Both the position numbers and the translations under genes were made by a program. From contig NZ_JAFCLG010000022.1 of the NCBI RefSeq assembly GCF_018129685.1, forward strand, positions 1 through 64,000: DNA of 64,000 nt. The letters run 5' to 3'. Every line of letters starts with the position of its first letter. The first letter of the stretch is position 1. Below, piece by piece: positions 43,047 to 51,491 of this stretch. The notes beneath the pieces were generated by a model that was given only the letters and a program-made list of their open reading frames with translations, did no database searches and was not told where the DNA came from. This DNA is from Bradyrhizobium manausense. GTDB lineage: Bacteria; Pseudomonadota; Alphaproteobacteria; Rhizobiales; Xanthobacteraceae.

Positions 43047-44006
43047 ATGACCATAGCTCCATCGCACCAATTGCCGGCTTTCGCCGACACCCAGACCTTT
43101 CGCGCCTGGCGCTCTCAGCCCGAGCAATGGTTGCCGGTCGCGCTCGACATCGCGCGCAGCCACGGCATCGACGCCGCCTCGCCGCATGTGTTCTCCACCG
43201 GCACCAATCTCGTGGTCGGCCTCGGCGAGAGGCTGATCCTGAAAATCTTCCCGCCGCTCCTGCGCGCGCAATTCGTCTCCGAGCGCGGCTCGCTGATGCA
43301 GCTTGCGGGCCGCCTGCATCTGCCGATCCCGGAGATCGTTGCGGAAGGGGAGCGAGACGGCTGGCCCTATCTGATCATTACGCTTCTATCAGGCACGCTC
43401 GGCTCGGAGGTCTGGCCGCAGCTGCCCGAGGTGCAGAAAGAGCGCGTGCTGCGCCAGATCGGCGAGACCATCGCCGCCGTGCAAGCCGCGCCGCTCGGCC
43501 CGCTCGCGCATCTCGAGCCGCGCTGGGATGCGTTCATGCGCGCGCAGATGCAGGCGTGCCGCGCACGGCACACGCGTCTTGGCCTCGCGCCGAAATTCCT
43601 CGCCGGCCTCGATGATCTCCTGCGTGACGCCGCGACGCTGATTCCCATGGATGCGCCGCCGGTCATCCTGATCGGCGAATACATCCCGGAGAACTTCCTG
43701 CTCGCCTGCCACGACGATCAATGGTCGCTCAAAGGCCTGTTCGACTTCGGCGATGTGCGTGCGGGCTGGCGCGACTACGATCTGCTCGGCCCCAGCGCGT
43801 TCATGGCGGCGGGCCGGCCGGGCAGGGTGAGCAACCTGCTCGGCGGTTTCGGCTATGAGAAGCCAGATTATGCGCTCAAACGCCGCCTGATGGCCCTGAT
43901 GCTGCTGCACCACGCCAGCGACCTCAACAGCCACATCTGCATCGAAGGCTGGCAGGAGCGGGCGAATGATCTGGTGGAGCTGCAGGAGCTGATCTGGGCG
44001 CAGTGA
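43047..44006 (+). CDS. Aminoglycoside phosphotransferase-fold protein with altered catalytic loop
   Basis: A 319-residue APH/choline kinase-fold protein. FSTGTNLVVGLGERLILKIFPP is the N-lobe with the ATP-binding Lys, and WPYLIITLLSGT leads to the hinge. The catalytic loop, normally HGDxxxxN, reads IGEYIPENFLL, with Glu in place of Asp and Ile in place of the first His; the metal-binding part is LFDFGDVRAGWRDYDLLGP. The change may alter or abolish activity, though a GEYxPEN form may be a conserved subgroup. Start ATG at 43047 matches the domain start; upstream frame is palindromic repeat. Real substrate unknown; resistance is not implied. Confidence 0.82.
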   Translation: MTIAPSHQLPAFADTQTFRAWRSQPEQWLPVALDIARSHGIDAASPHVFSTGTNLVVGLGERLILKIFPPLLRAQFVSERGSLMQLAGRLHLPIPEIVAEGERDGWPYLIITLLSGTLGSEVWPQLPEVQKERVLRQIGETIAAVQAAPLGPLAHLEPRWDAFMRAQMQACRARHTRLGLAPKFLAGLDDLLRDAATLIPMDAPPVILIGEYIPENFLLACHDDQWSLKGLFDFGDVRAGWRDYDLLGPSAFMAAGRPGRVSNLLGGFGYEKPDYALKRRLMALMLLHHASDLNSHICIEGWQERANDLVELQELIWAQ

Positions 44007-44026
44007 TCGCTTCATCTCGACGCTCC

Positions 44027-44066
44027 GTCATTCCGGGATCGAAGCTGCGGATCGCCCCGGAATGAC
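44027..44066. repeat. Short GTCATTCCGGG hairpin
   Basis: GTCATTCCGGG at 44027 pairs with the CCCCGGAATGAC ending at 44066. It lies between convergent genes, 20 bases before the minus-strand gene's stop, and may serve as terminator for either. Confidence 0.75.
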
Positions 44067-44085
44067 CGCCGTGGCTTGTCGCCTG

Positions 44086-44538
44086 CTAGCCCTTGGACTG
44101 GATCAGTTGAGCCGCCTTGCTCAACACGCCGATGACGGCGCTGAGTCCGGCCGGATGACTGCTGGCCGTGGCTTGCTTCACCAGGCTCGCGAACACGGAC
44201 CGGCACACGCTGATGGCGGAGAGTGCCTGAGCCTTGCTGCTTGCCGCCCGCAACTGCGAGGCGGCGGTCTGCAGCGCGCTGCGTGCCTCCGGCGGATCAT
44301 ACCGGTTGAGGGTCCCGCCCATGCGATCGAGCACACCAGCGACGCAGTCGTAAAGCGCCTTGCCGGCGCTGGCGCTGCACGATTGCAGCCCGGCAGTGCC
44401 GACCTCTGCGGCCGCGGCAGCCCCGCCACCGGCATGTGCCGGGCCAATGGTCCCCGGGGCCGCCGTGAACAGCAGCAGGGCCATGATGATCCGCAGGCCC
44501 CTCGCGGTCGATGTGATCATTCCGTATCTCGCTGTCAT
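44086..44538 (-). CDS. Secreted small protein, paralogue of 45264-45758
   Basis: A 150-residue exported protein of unknown function. Signal segment LRIIMALLLFTAAPGTIGPAHA; mature part helical, with two Cys in LQSCSASAGKALYDCVAGVLDRM, a third in ISVCRSVF, then ASQLRAASSKAQALSAI and the C-terminus VIGVLSKAAQLIQSKG. The Cys spacing, PPEARSALQTA, KAQALSAI and QLIQSKG all recur in the protein at 45264-45758, so they are duplicates. GGAGGA lies 8 bases before ATG 44538. It is third in a minus-strand run divergent from the caspase-like gene. I do not recognise the family. Confidence 0.75.
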   Translation of the reverse strand: MTARYGMITSTARGLRIIMALLLFTAAPGTIGPAHAGGGAAAAAEVGTAGLQSCSASAGKALYDCVAGVLDRMGGTLNRYDPPEARSALQTAASQLRAASSKAQALSAISVCRSVFASLVKQATASSHPAGLSAVIGVLSKAAQLIQSKG

Positions 44539-44657
44539 CACGCGATCCTCCGTCCTCATCCCTTGGCCAGTGTCTGGTCGCTCCATCCGGGCAACACTGT
44601 CCTGCCGCGGAGGCCCATGCGAAATGCCGGTCTCGATGTCTCCATGCACGTCCCCTG

Positions 44658-45254
44658 TCATCGCGACGTCGTTGGTGTGACCGCGTTGCCGACCGTGAAT
44701 TCGCACGGCACCGTCGTCAGCCTTGGTTCACCTCTCAGCGCGAACAGGTGCTCCCACTGTGACCTGCGGCACACGACACCGCTGGGCGCGTCCTCGACGA
44801 TGACGACCGCATAGAGCCGGTCGCGCTTCTGGAACGCCTTGATGCTGGTGTCTTCAGGGAAGGTTTGCAGCAACGTCAGCACGCCGTGGCCGCTGTCGAG
44901 ATCCGCGGCGATGCCGGCGATACCCGAGATGATGCGCCATTTGCCGCCTTCGATCGTGGCGCCGATAAAGGTGCCCTCGGTGAGCGTGTTCTGGAGGATT
45001 TTCTGCTTGAGGAAATCAGGTCCAAGCTCGGCGCTCTGGCGCAACCGGTTCTTCAGGCTCGGCGAGTAGAAGACCTTGTCGGTGCCGCCCTGAAACACGA
45101 TGGTCGTGCCCTCGGGCCCGCCGGCGATCAGGTTCTGGAATTCACGACCGCTCAGCACGCCGGCCGAAGCGACAGGCGTCGCCAATATGGCAAATGCCGC
45201 TACGGTCGCTGCCAGCTTCGCTGTGCCGAGCAGAACGGTGATGAAGCGCATCAT
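44658..45254 (-). CDS. Secreted hypothetical protein
   Basis: A 198-residue protein with signal peptide FITVLLGTAKLAATVAAFAILATPVASA. The mature part begins GVLSGREFQNLIAGGPEGTTIVFQGG and contains KNRLRQSAELGPDFLKQKILQNTLTEGTF, GKWRIISGIAGIAADLDSGHG and a late Cys pair (VVCRRSQWEHLF...VPCEFTVG) that could form a disulfide. Mixed alpha/beta character; no family recognised. It lies between the two paralogous small secreted proteins, 9 bases after the first, so the three are probably one operon. ATGs at 45254 and 45251 are both possible. Confidence 0.72.
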   Translation of the reverse strand: MMRFITVLLGTAKLAATVAAFAILATPVASAGVLSGREFQNLIAGGPEGTTIVFQGGTDKVFYSPSLKNRLRQSAELGPDFLKQKILQNTLTEGTFIGATIEGGKWRIISGIAGIAADLDSGHGVLTLLQTFPEDTSIKAFQKRDRLYAVVIVEDAPSGVVCRRSQWEHLFALRGEPRLTTVPCEFTVGNAVTPTTSR

Positions 45255-45263
45255 CTCTTCGCA

Positions 45264-45758
45264 TCATCCCTTGGACTGGACCAATTGAACGGCGTGGCCG
45301 ATCAGCGCGGATATGGCGGCAAGGTCCTGGGCATCGGCGGTGCCGCCCTCGACGTGTCCGATCGTTCGAGCCTGTTGCAAGGCACCTGAGATCGCCGCGC
45401 GCGCTTGCGCCAGCGCCGAGAGCGCCTGCACCTTGTCAACGGCGCGTCGCAGTCGGTAGATGGCGTTGTCGAACGGCTGCTTGACCGAAGGCGGTATCGC
45501 GTTCCTCCCAAGCTGTTGGCACGCATTGTTGAGCGCCGTGGCGACGCAGCCGTAAAGGGCCGTGCCGGTGTTGCTGCCGCACTTTGCGAGATCGGCTTCC
45601 GCGTTTCGCGCAGCGATGCCGGCCTGCGTGATCGCCATCGCCTCACGGCTCTCGAAAGGCGGTCCGCCAAGAGCCAGCGCCAAAATCATCGACAGGCCGG
45701 CGCATGCGCCAATTCTCGATCGATTGCGATGCGCAATTCCAGGTGCATTGCCCCTCAT
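45264..45758 (-). CDS. Secreted small protein, paralogue of 44086-44538
   Basis: A 164-residue protein with an N-terminal basic stretch and hydrophobic signal (IGACAGLSMILALALGGPPF), then ADLAKCGSNTGTALYGCVATALNNACQQLG, PPSVKQPFDNAIYRLRRAVDKVQALSALAQARAAI and the C-terminus ISALIGHAVQLVQSKG. It aligns by eye with the 44086-44538 product over the Cys-ALY-C core, the KxQALSA helix and the QLxQSKG end. GGGGG lies 8 bases before ATG 45758. First gene of the three-gene run; function unknown. Confidence 0.75.
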   Translation of the reverse strand: MRGNAPGIAHRNRSRIGACAGLSMILALALGGPPFESREAMAITQAGIAARNAEADLAKCGSNTGTALYGCVATALNNACQQLGRNAIPPSVKQPFDNAIYRLRRAVDKVQALSALAQARAAISGALQQARTIGHVEGGTADAQDLAAISALIGHAVQLVQSKG

Positions 45759-46125
45759 AGAGATACCCCCGCCACCGACTCGAGGTTCGATGATGCTGAC
45801 CTGCTTCGCCAAGATTTTCGCAACCAGCGTGATGCCGATTCCGGTTGCGAACCGCACAGCAAATCCCGATTCCAGGATCAGCTCCTACCGCGAACAATCG
45901 TTTTCGAATGTGACCTGCGGCACATCAGGGCTGAAGCGATCCCGCAAAGGTGTCCGGCACTGAAAGCAATCGGCAATCGCGGGCGGCATTGCCCGTCACG
46001 AAAGAATTTGGGAATCGTCAATCTGCAAAATCCAAGCATACTGTCGTTTCGCCGTCAATTTGGCGCAAGCTCAGGAATGACAGCGGCAAGGGGTTCGCCT
46101 AGGATTCCGCTCGGCCCGATTGGTC
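45759..46125. other. Divergent promoter region, caspase-like gene and secreted-protein operon
   Basis: The 367 bases between oppositely oriented starts must contain both promoters. No palindromic repeat family is present. A stretch TGTGACCTGCGGCACA (about 45909) also occurs inside the 44658-45254 gene (about 44758), where it is coding. No sigma-54 or FixK-type box was found. The sequence nearest the caspase-like gene is less GC-rich than surrounding DNA by eye. Confidence 0.4.
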
Positions 46126-47529
46126 ATGATGCAGATGCGAAAATCACTTGAACTTGGATTGGTCGTCTGGCTCCTGCATCTGCTTTTGGTGCAGCCGGTC
46201 TTGGCTGTTAGCGAACGCAAAATGGTAGCAACCTTAGCGCCGCGGCTCGCGCTGGTGATCGGCAACGCCAGTTACACAAAGCTGGGGACGCTGGCCAATC
46301 CCGCACGCGATGCACAATTGATCGCGGACAGACTGCAGCAGATCGGATTTGAGGTCACGGCAGTGACCGATCGCGACCTGCGAAGCCTCTCGCAGGACGT
46401 GGAGGAGTTTGCACAGACCGTGAAGGCAAGCGGACCTTCGACCGTCGCATTGCTCTACTATGCCGGCCACGGCTTCGAGAGCGACGGCGTCAACTACCTT
46501 GTCCCGGTGAATGCCGACATCAAGCGGCGCGCCGACATCGGAGGGCAATCCCTGGCCGTCAAGCGCGTCGCCGATCGCCTGTCTGCAGCAGGCAATGCGC
46601 TCAACATCCTCATCGTGGATGCTTGCCGCGACAATCCATTTCCGCCGGGCATTGCCGGCAGCACGCTCGGGCTGGTCCCGATGGGGGCAGTCTACGGCGT
46701 CTTCATTGCTTCGGCCACCGGCTCGGGCAAGGTCGCGCTCGACGGGGACGACGGCCATAGCCCCTACACCAGGGCGCTTGCGGACGCGATGATCGTGCCG
46801 GGCGAGCGTCTGGAAGACGTGTTCAAGAGCGTGCGCCGTCAGGTGCGGCTTTCGACGGGTGAGCAGCAGATTCCCTGGGAATCCACGTCGCTCGAGCTCG
46901 ACTTCTTTTTCGTGCCGCCACCGCCACTGCCGAGCCAGGCCGCGCAATTGCTCACGGCGGCACAGGAGACCGGCAACGTCGCGCTCTACGATCTCCTTGT
47001 CGAACGCTTTCCGACAAGCCCCGAAGCCGCCGTGGCACGCTCGGCGGCCGCCGAACTGAGGAAGAATGCGGCTGCGAACGGGCCTGCGGCCGCATCCGCC
47101 GCGTCGCTTGTGCTCGACCGCGCGCGGCAGACCCGCACCCCGGAGGCTTATGATCTCGTGGCCGCGCTGTTTCCGGATGCGCCAGAGGCTGACGAGGCGC
47201 GCAACGCGGCCTCGCGCCTGCGCGAGATCACCGTGCTCGACAGTGCGGGGCCCACTTATGAAGGCCGCGAACTCGTGCAGCTCATCCAGGCCGAGCTGGC
47301 GCGGCTTGATTGTTTTGCGGGCCAGCAGGGCGGCGTCTTCGATGCTGCCACCATTCAAGGTCTGCGCCGGGCCTCGCTGCTCTCCGACGAGCATTATCTC
47401 TGGCACCGTCCGACCATGGCCGCGCTGCGGGCCCTGAAGAAGGTCGACAACCGCGATGGCTGTGCCAGGCAGAAGACGGTCGCGGCGCCGCATTGTCTTC
47501 GGGTCAACAACGAGGACTTTTGTCAATGA
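46126..47529 (+). CDS. Secreted caspase-like (C14/metacaspase) protease
   Basis: A 467-residue exported cysteine protease of the caspase fold. N-terminal signal (LGLVVWLLHLLLVQPVLA), then the p20-like domain: RLALVIGNASYTKLGTLANPARDA, catalytic His115 in LLYYAGHGFESDGVNYLVP, catalytic Cys167 in ILIVDACRDNPF, and IASATGSGKVALDGDDGHSPYTRAL. After a Pro-rich linker (VPPPPLPSQAA) comes an Ala-rich helical region with two repeat-like units (ALYDLLVERFPTSPEA and AYDLVAALFPDAPEA) and a Cys-rich tail. Dyad is intact. ATG at 46126 chosen over TTG 46120; no strong ribosome site. Substrate preference and role unknown. Confidence 0.9.
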   Translation: MMQMRKSLELGLVVWLLHLLLVQPVLAVSERKMVATLAPRLALVIGNASYTKLGTLANPARDAQLIADRLQQIGFEVTAVTDRDLRSLSQDVEEFAQTVKASGPSTVALLYYAGHGFESDGVNYLVPVNADIKRRADIGGQSLAVKRVADRLSAAGNALNILIVDACRDNPFPPGIAGSTLGLVPMGAVYGVFIASATGSGKVALDGDDGHSPYTRALADAMIVPGERLEDVFKSVRRQVRLSTGEQQIPWESTSLELDFFFVPPPPLPSQAAQLLTAAQETGNVALYDLLVERFPTSPEAAVARSAAAELRKNAAANGPAAASAASLVLDRARQTRTPEAYDLVAALFPDAPEADEARNAASRLREITVLDSAGPTYEGRELVQLIQAELARLDCFAGQQGGVFDAATIQGLRRASLLSDEHYLWHRPTMAALRALKKVDNRDGCARQKTVAAPHCLRVNNEDFCQ

Positions 47530-47587
47530 TCGCTCATGAATTAGGCTTCATTATATTGCAGCATATTTTATAGGCATGCGCCTCGCT

Positions 47588-47597
47588 TTGTATGCAA
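47588..47597 (+). promoter_or_regulatory. Candidate GntR/FCD operator TTGTATGCAA
   Basis: A near-palindromic 10-mer TTGTATGCAA lies about 150 bases before the ABC operon. A related TTGTGTACAT sits directly upstream of the -24 element of atzF (57952-57961). Both resemble the TNGTNNNACNA-like sites of FCD-type GntR regulators, one of which is encoded at the end of the operon. The motif is short, so confidence is low. Confidence 0.3.
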
Positions 47598-47653
47598 TGC
47601 TGAAATGAGGGCGGTGCGTGTCTTTCGATCGATCGACATTTGAAATCAGTGGC

Positions 47654-47668
47654 TTAGGCGGCGCCTAA
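47654..47668. promoter_or_regulatory. Perfect palindrome TTAGGCGGCGCCTAA next to the sigma-54 site
   Basis: Two 7-base arms TTAGGCG and CGCCTAA around one central base lie 14 bases upstream of the -24 element. Position suggests an operator for a repressor or activator. It does not match the NtrC consensus. No second copy was found at atzF. Confidence 0.35.
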
Positions 47669-47682
47669 CCTCCTCTTCACCC

Positions 47683-47698
47683 TTGGCACGAACCTTGC
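47683..47698 (+). promoter_or_regulatory. Sigma-54 promoter for the ABC-atzGEH operon
   Basis: TTGGCACGAACCTTGC matches the sigma-54 consensus TTGGCACnnnnnTTGC at every specified base, with GG (47685-47686) and GC (47697-47698) separated by the required 10 bases. Expected transcription start is about 47710, leaving roughly a 34-base leader to the ATG at 47744. This implies activation by an enhancer-binding protein such as NtrC; no clear NtrC site was seen upstream. Confidence 0.75.
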
Positions 47699-47743
47699 GA
47701 ATCCCGTTCCAACCAGAAAACTTTTCGAGTTGGAGCATCCCCC

Positions 47744-49366
47744 ATGAAGCGCCGCGATTTCCTCAAGTCCGTTTCCGGATTGGCCGCCGGCGCGGCGCTT
47801 CCCATCGTGCCAGAGGTCATCTCCTCGGCCTATGCCGACGCCCGTTCGGAGACGCTGCTGATCGTCTCGGAAGGCGGCCCCAACAATCTCGACATCCATG
47901 GCGTCGGCACCAACGTGCCCGGCTACGAGGTGTCGTGGAATTGCTACGACCGCCTGATCAGCCACGAGATGAAGAGCGGCCCCGGCGGCGTGCCGTATTA
48001 CGATCGCGACAAGTTCAAGGGCGAGCTCGCCGAGGAGTTCAAGATCGACGACATGTCGGTCACCTTCAAGCTGCGCAAGAACGCCAAATTCCACGACGGC
48101 ACGCCTGTCACCGCCAAGGACGTCAAATGGTCGCTCGATCGCGCCGTCAGCGTCGGCGGCTTCCCGACCTTCCAGATGAGCGCGGGCTCGCTGACCAAGC
48201 CGGAGCAGTTCGTCGTGATCGACGACCACACCGTGCGCGTCGACTTCCTGAAGAAGGACAGGCTGACGGTGCCCGATCTCGCCGTCATCGTGCCCTGCAT
48301 CGTCAACTCCGAGCTGGTGAAGAAGAATGCCAGCGAGAAGGATCCCTGGGGTCTCGAATTCACCAAGCAGCAGACCGCGGGCTCCGGCGCCTACAAGGTG
48401 ACGAAGTGGACCGCCGGCACCGAAGTGATCATGGAGCGCAACGAGGATTGGGCCTGTGGTCCGCTGCCGAAGATCAAGCGCGTGATCTGGCGCATGGTGC
48501 CGCAGGCCGGCAACCGCCGCGCGCTGCTCGAGCGCGGTGACGCCGACATCTCCTACGAACTTCCGAACAAGGATTTCCAGGAGATGAAGGCGAGCGGCAA
48601 GCTCAACGTCGTGTCGCTGCCGTTCTCCAACGGCATCCAGTATATCGGCATGAACGTCACCAAGCCGCCCTTCGACAATCCGAAGGTTCGTCAGGCCGTC
48701 GCCTACGCGCTGCCCTATCAGAAGATCATGGACGCCGTGATGTTCGGGCTGGCGAACCCGATGTTCGGTGCGCCGAAGGACAAGCCGACCGAAGTCGCCT
48801 GGCCGCAGCCGCACAAATACAACACCGACATCGAGAAGGCGAAGGCGCTGATGGCCGAAGCAGGCATGGCAGGCGGCTTCGAGACCACGATCTCGTTCGA
48901 CCTGAACTTCGCCGGCGTCAACGAGCCGCTCTGCGTGCTGGTGCAGGAGAGCCTCGCGCAGATCGGCATCAAGACCACCATCAACAAGGTGCCCGGCGCC
49001 AACTGGCGCACCGAGTTGAACAAGAAGGAGATGCCGCTCTTCACCAACGTGTTCTCGGGCTGGCTCGATTACCCCGAGTACTTCTTCTACTGGTGCTATC
49101 ACGGCAACAATTCCGTCTTCAACACCATGAGCTACAAGTCGGCGGAGATGGACAGGCTGATCGACGGCGCGCGCACAGCTGCCGCAGCCGGTGACACCGC
49201 GACCTACGACGCCGACGTGAGGGGTTTTGTCGACCTCGCCTACACCGACATCCCGCGCATTCCGCTCTATCAGCCCTTCGTCAACGTCGCGATGCAGAAG
49301 AACATCAGCGGCTACCAGTACTGGTTCCACCGGAGGCTCGATTATCGCGCGATGGCAAAAGGGTAA
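47744..49366 (+). CDS. Peptide/nickel-type ABC transporter substrate-binding protein (family 5)
   Basis: A 540-residue periplasmic binding protein of the DppA/OppA family. Unusually for a binding protein it has a Tat-like signal, MKRRDFLKSVSGLAAGAALP. Family features: LAEEFKIDDMSVTFKLRKNAKFHDGTPVTAKDVKWSLDRAV, NPKVRQAVAYALPYQKIMDAVMFG and the C-terminal DIPRIPLYQPFVNVAMQ. It is first in an operon with two permeases, a fused ATPase and atzG, E and H, so its ligand is probably a nitrogen-rich small molecule rather than a peptide. GGAG lies 9 bases upstream of the ATG. Confidence 0.93.
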   Translation: MKRRDFLKSVSGLAAGAALPIVPEVISSAYADARSETLLIVSEGGPNNLDIHGVGTNVPGYEVSWNCYDRLISHEMKSGPGGVPYYDRDKFKGELAEEFKIDDMSVTFKLRKNAKFHDGTPVTAKDVKWSLDRAVSVGGFPTFQMSAGSLTKPEQFVVIDDHTVRVDFLKKDRLTVPDLAVIVPCIVNSELVKKNASEKDPWGLEFTKQQTAGSGAYKVTKWTAGTEVIMERNEDWACGPLPKIKRVIWRMVPQAGNRRALLERGDADISYELPNKDFQEMKASGKLNVVSLPFSNGIQYIGMNVTKPPFDNPKVRQAVAYALPYQKIMDAVMFGLANPMFGAPKDKPTEVAWPQPHKYNTDIEKAKALMAEAGMAGGFETTISFDLNFAGVNEPLCVLVQESLAQIGIKTTINKVPGANWRTELNKKEMPLFTNVFSGWLDYPEYFFYWCYHGNNSVFNTMSYKSAEMDRLIDGARTAAAAGDTATYDADVRGFVDLAYTDIPRIPLYQPFVNVAMQKNISGYQYWFHRRLDYRAMAKG

Positions 49367-49480
49367 AGGAGGCGAATGGTGAGTGGCGAATAGCGAATAG
49401 GGGAAAGTGATGGTTGCCGACGGCCGCGAATATCCATTCGCCATTCGCTATTCACCATTCGCGCGAACGGAGCGCGCCCC
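49367..49480. repeat. Inverted repeat GAATGGTGA...TCACCATTC
   Basis: GCGAATGGTGAGTGGCGAATAG (about 49372) is mirrored by CTATTCACCATTCGC (about 49449), with nested copies of CGAATAG/CTATTCG. It lies inside the operon between the binding protein and the first permease, where it could cap the binding-protein part of the mRNA and raise its level over the membrane subunits. Confidence 0.6.
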
Positions 49481-50494
49481 ATGCTGACCATGATCGGCAA
49501 GCGCCTGATGTTCGCGATTCCCTCGCTGATCGGCGTCGTCATCGTCACCTTCCTGCTGACGCGTGCGCTGCCGGGCGATCCGGCGGCTTATTTTGCGGGG
49601 CCTGCCGCGACCAAGGAAGCGGTCGAGCAGATCCGGAAAAAACTCGGCCTCGACAAGCCGCTGATCGAGCAGTTCTTCCGCTACACCAACGATCTCGCCC
49701 ATGGCGATTTCGGCAACTCGCTCACCACGGGTCAGCCGGTTGCAACCGAAATCCGCAATCGCCTGCCGGCCTCGGCTGAATTGACGCTGCTCGGCCTGAT
49801 CGTCTCCATCGTCATTGCCATTCCGCTTGGTGTGCTGGCTGCGACACGACCGGGATCATGGGTGGATCATTTATGTCGGGTGACGACGACAGCAGGCGTG
49901 TCATTACCAGTGTTCTTCACCGGCTTGCTGCTGGTCTATTTCTTCTACTTCCAGCTCGGCTGGTCACCGGCGCCGCTCGGCCGTCTCGACGTGTTCTATA
50001 GCGCGCCGCCGACGGTCACCGGCTTCTATCTGATCGACACGTTGATCGCGCGCGACTTCGAAGCGTTCCGCTCGGCGCTGAGCCAGCTCGTCCTGCCGGC
50101 GACGACGCTGGCGATCTTCTCGCTCGCACCGATCGCGCGCATGACGCGCGCCTCGATGCTTGCGGTGCTGGCGTCCGAGTTCGTCCGCACCGCGCGCGCC
50201 AGCGGCCTGTCGCCGACGACCGTCATCGTCACCTACGCCTTCCGCAACGCGATGCTGCCCGTGGTCACCACGCTCAGCATGGTGTTCTCGTTCCTGCTGG
50301 GCGCCAACGTGCTGGTGGAAAAAGTGTTCGCATGGCCCGGCATCGGCTCCTACGCGGTGGAGGCGCTGATCTCGTCGGACTTCGCGCCGGTGCAGGGCTT
50401 TGTCCTCACCATGGCGGTGATGTACGTGCTGCTCAATCTCGTGATCGACATTCTTTATGGCGTGATCGATCCACGCGTGAGGCTTGAGGGTTAA
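49481..50494 (+). CDS. ABC transporter permease (DppB type)
   Basis: A 337-residue inner-membrane permease with six helices. N-terminal GKRLMFAIPSLIGVVIVTFLLTRALPGDPAAYF is the DppB/OppB start; the ATPase-contacting EAA loop is in EFVRTARASGLSPTTVIVTYAFRNAMLPVVT; the end GVIDPRVRLEG is typical of the family. CGGAG lies about 9 bases before the ATG. It forms the pore with the next gene product. Confidence 0.94.
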   Translation: MLTMIGKRLMFAIPSLIGVVIVTFLLTRALPGDPAAYFAGPAATKEAVEQIRKKLGLDKPLIEQFFRYTNDLAHGDFGNSLTTGQPVATEIRNRLPASAELTLLGLIVSIVIAIPLGVLAATRPGSWVDHLCRVTTTAGVSLPVFFTGLLLVYFFYFQLGWSPAPLGRLDVFYSAPPTVTGFYLIDTLIARDFEAFRSALSQLVLPATTLAIFSLAPIARMTRASMLAVLASEFVRTARASGLSPTTVIVTYAFRNAMLPVVTTLSMVFSFLLGANVLVEKVFAWPGIGSYAVEALISSDFAPVQGFVLTMAVMYVLLNLVIDILYGVIDPRVRLEG

Positions 50495-50497
50495 ACC

Positions 50498-51397
50498 ATG
50501 AGCACTGTTGCGCCCGCCGTTGAACCCGCCGGTCCTACGCGAACCTCGGGACTCACGGCGATCCTCGAACAGACCCGCTACGTCCTCGGCGAGAACAAGG
50601 TCACGGGCTTTGCCTTCGCCCTGCTGATCGTGATCCTCATTGCCGCGGTCTTCGGTCCCTATGTGGTGCCGTACGATCCGCTGGCGTCCGACACCGCCGC
50701 CGCCTTGAAGCCGCCATCGGCGGCGCACTGGTTCGGCACCGATCAACTGGGTCGGGACATCTTCAGCCGCGTCGTGGTGGCAACGCGGCTCGATACGTTC
50801 ATTGCGGTGGCCTCCGTGGTGCTGGTGTTCCTGATGGGCGGCCTTGCCGGCATCGCGGCCGGCTATTTCGGCGGCTGGACCGACCGTATCGTCGGCCGCA
50901 TCGCCGACACCATCATGGCGTTCCCGCTGTTCGTGCTGGCGATGGGCATCGTCGCCGCGCTCGGCAATACCGTGCAGAACATCATCCTCGCCACGGCCAT
51001 CGTGAACTTCCCGCTCTATGCCCGCGTCGCGCGCGCCGAAGCCAATGTCCGCCGCAACGCCGGCTTCGTTCAGGCCGCGCGTCTTTCCGGCAACGGCGAA
51101 TTCCGCATCCTGCTGGTGCACATCCTGCCGAACATCATGCCGATCATGATCGTGCAGATGTCGCTGACCATGGGCTACGCCATCCTCAACGCCGCGGGCC
51201 TGTCCTTCATCGGCCTCGGCGTCCGCCCGCCGACAGCCGAGTGGGGCATCATGGTCGCCGAAGGCGCGGGCTTCATGGTCTCGGGGGAATGGTGGATCGC
51301 GCTCTTCCCCGGCCTTGCGCTGATGATCGCCGTGTTCTGCTTCAACCTCCTCGGCGACGGCCTGCGCGACATCGTCGATCCGCAGCGGAGGACGTGA
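50498..51397 (+). CDS. ABC transporter permease (DppC type)
   Basis: A 299-residue permease of the DppC/OppC type: FALLIVILIAAVFGPYVVPYDPLA, HWFGTDQLGRDIFSRVVVATRLDT, and the EAA region VARAEANVRRNAGFVQAARLSGNGEFRILLVHILPN, ending in LLGDGLRDIVDPQRR. It begins 3 bases after dppB-like stop. After it a 94-base spacer without features precedes the fused ATPase gene. Confidence 0.94.
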   Translation: MSTVAPAVEPAGPTRTSGLTAILEQTRYVLGENKVTGFAFALLIVILIAAVFGPYVVPYDPLASDTAAALKPPSAAHWFGTDQLGRDIFSRVVVATRLDTFIAVASVVLVFLMGGLAGIAAGYFGGWTDRIVGRIADTIMAFPLFVLAMGIVAALGNTVQNIILATAIVNFPLYARVARAEANVRRNAGFVQAARLSGNGEFRILLVHILPNIMPIMIVQMSLTMGYAILNAAGLSFIGLGVRPPTAEWGIMVAEGAGFMVSGEWWIALFPGLALMIAVFCFNLLGDGLRDIVDPQRRT

Positions 51398-51491
51398 TGG
51401 TGGGCGTCCTGCAAGAATTCTTCAATTGTTTCAGTGCGACGTCTACTGTGCATGGGGTTGTTTTCGGCCTCGGGAATGACGGGAGGCCCGC

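Noticed and set aside
44658..46125. A FixK/FNR box at TGTGACCTGCGGCACA
   Set aside because: It lacks the TTGAT-N4-ATCAA pattern, and the second copy is inside a coding sequence, so the similarity may be chance.
47654..49444. Long minus-strand frame opposite the family 5 binding protein
   Set aside because: Same antisense artefact; no signal, motif or ribosome site, and the plus-strand gene is complete.
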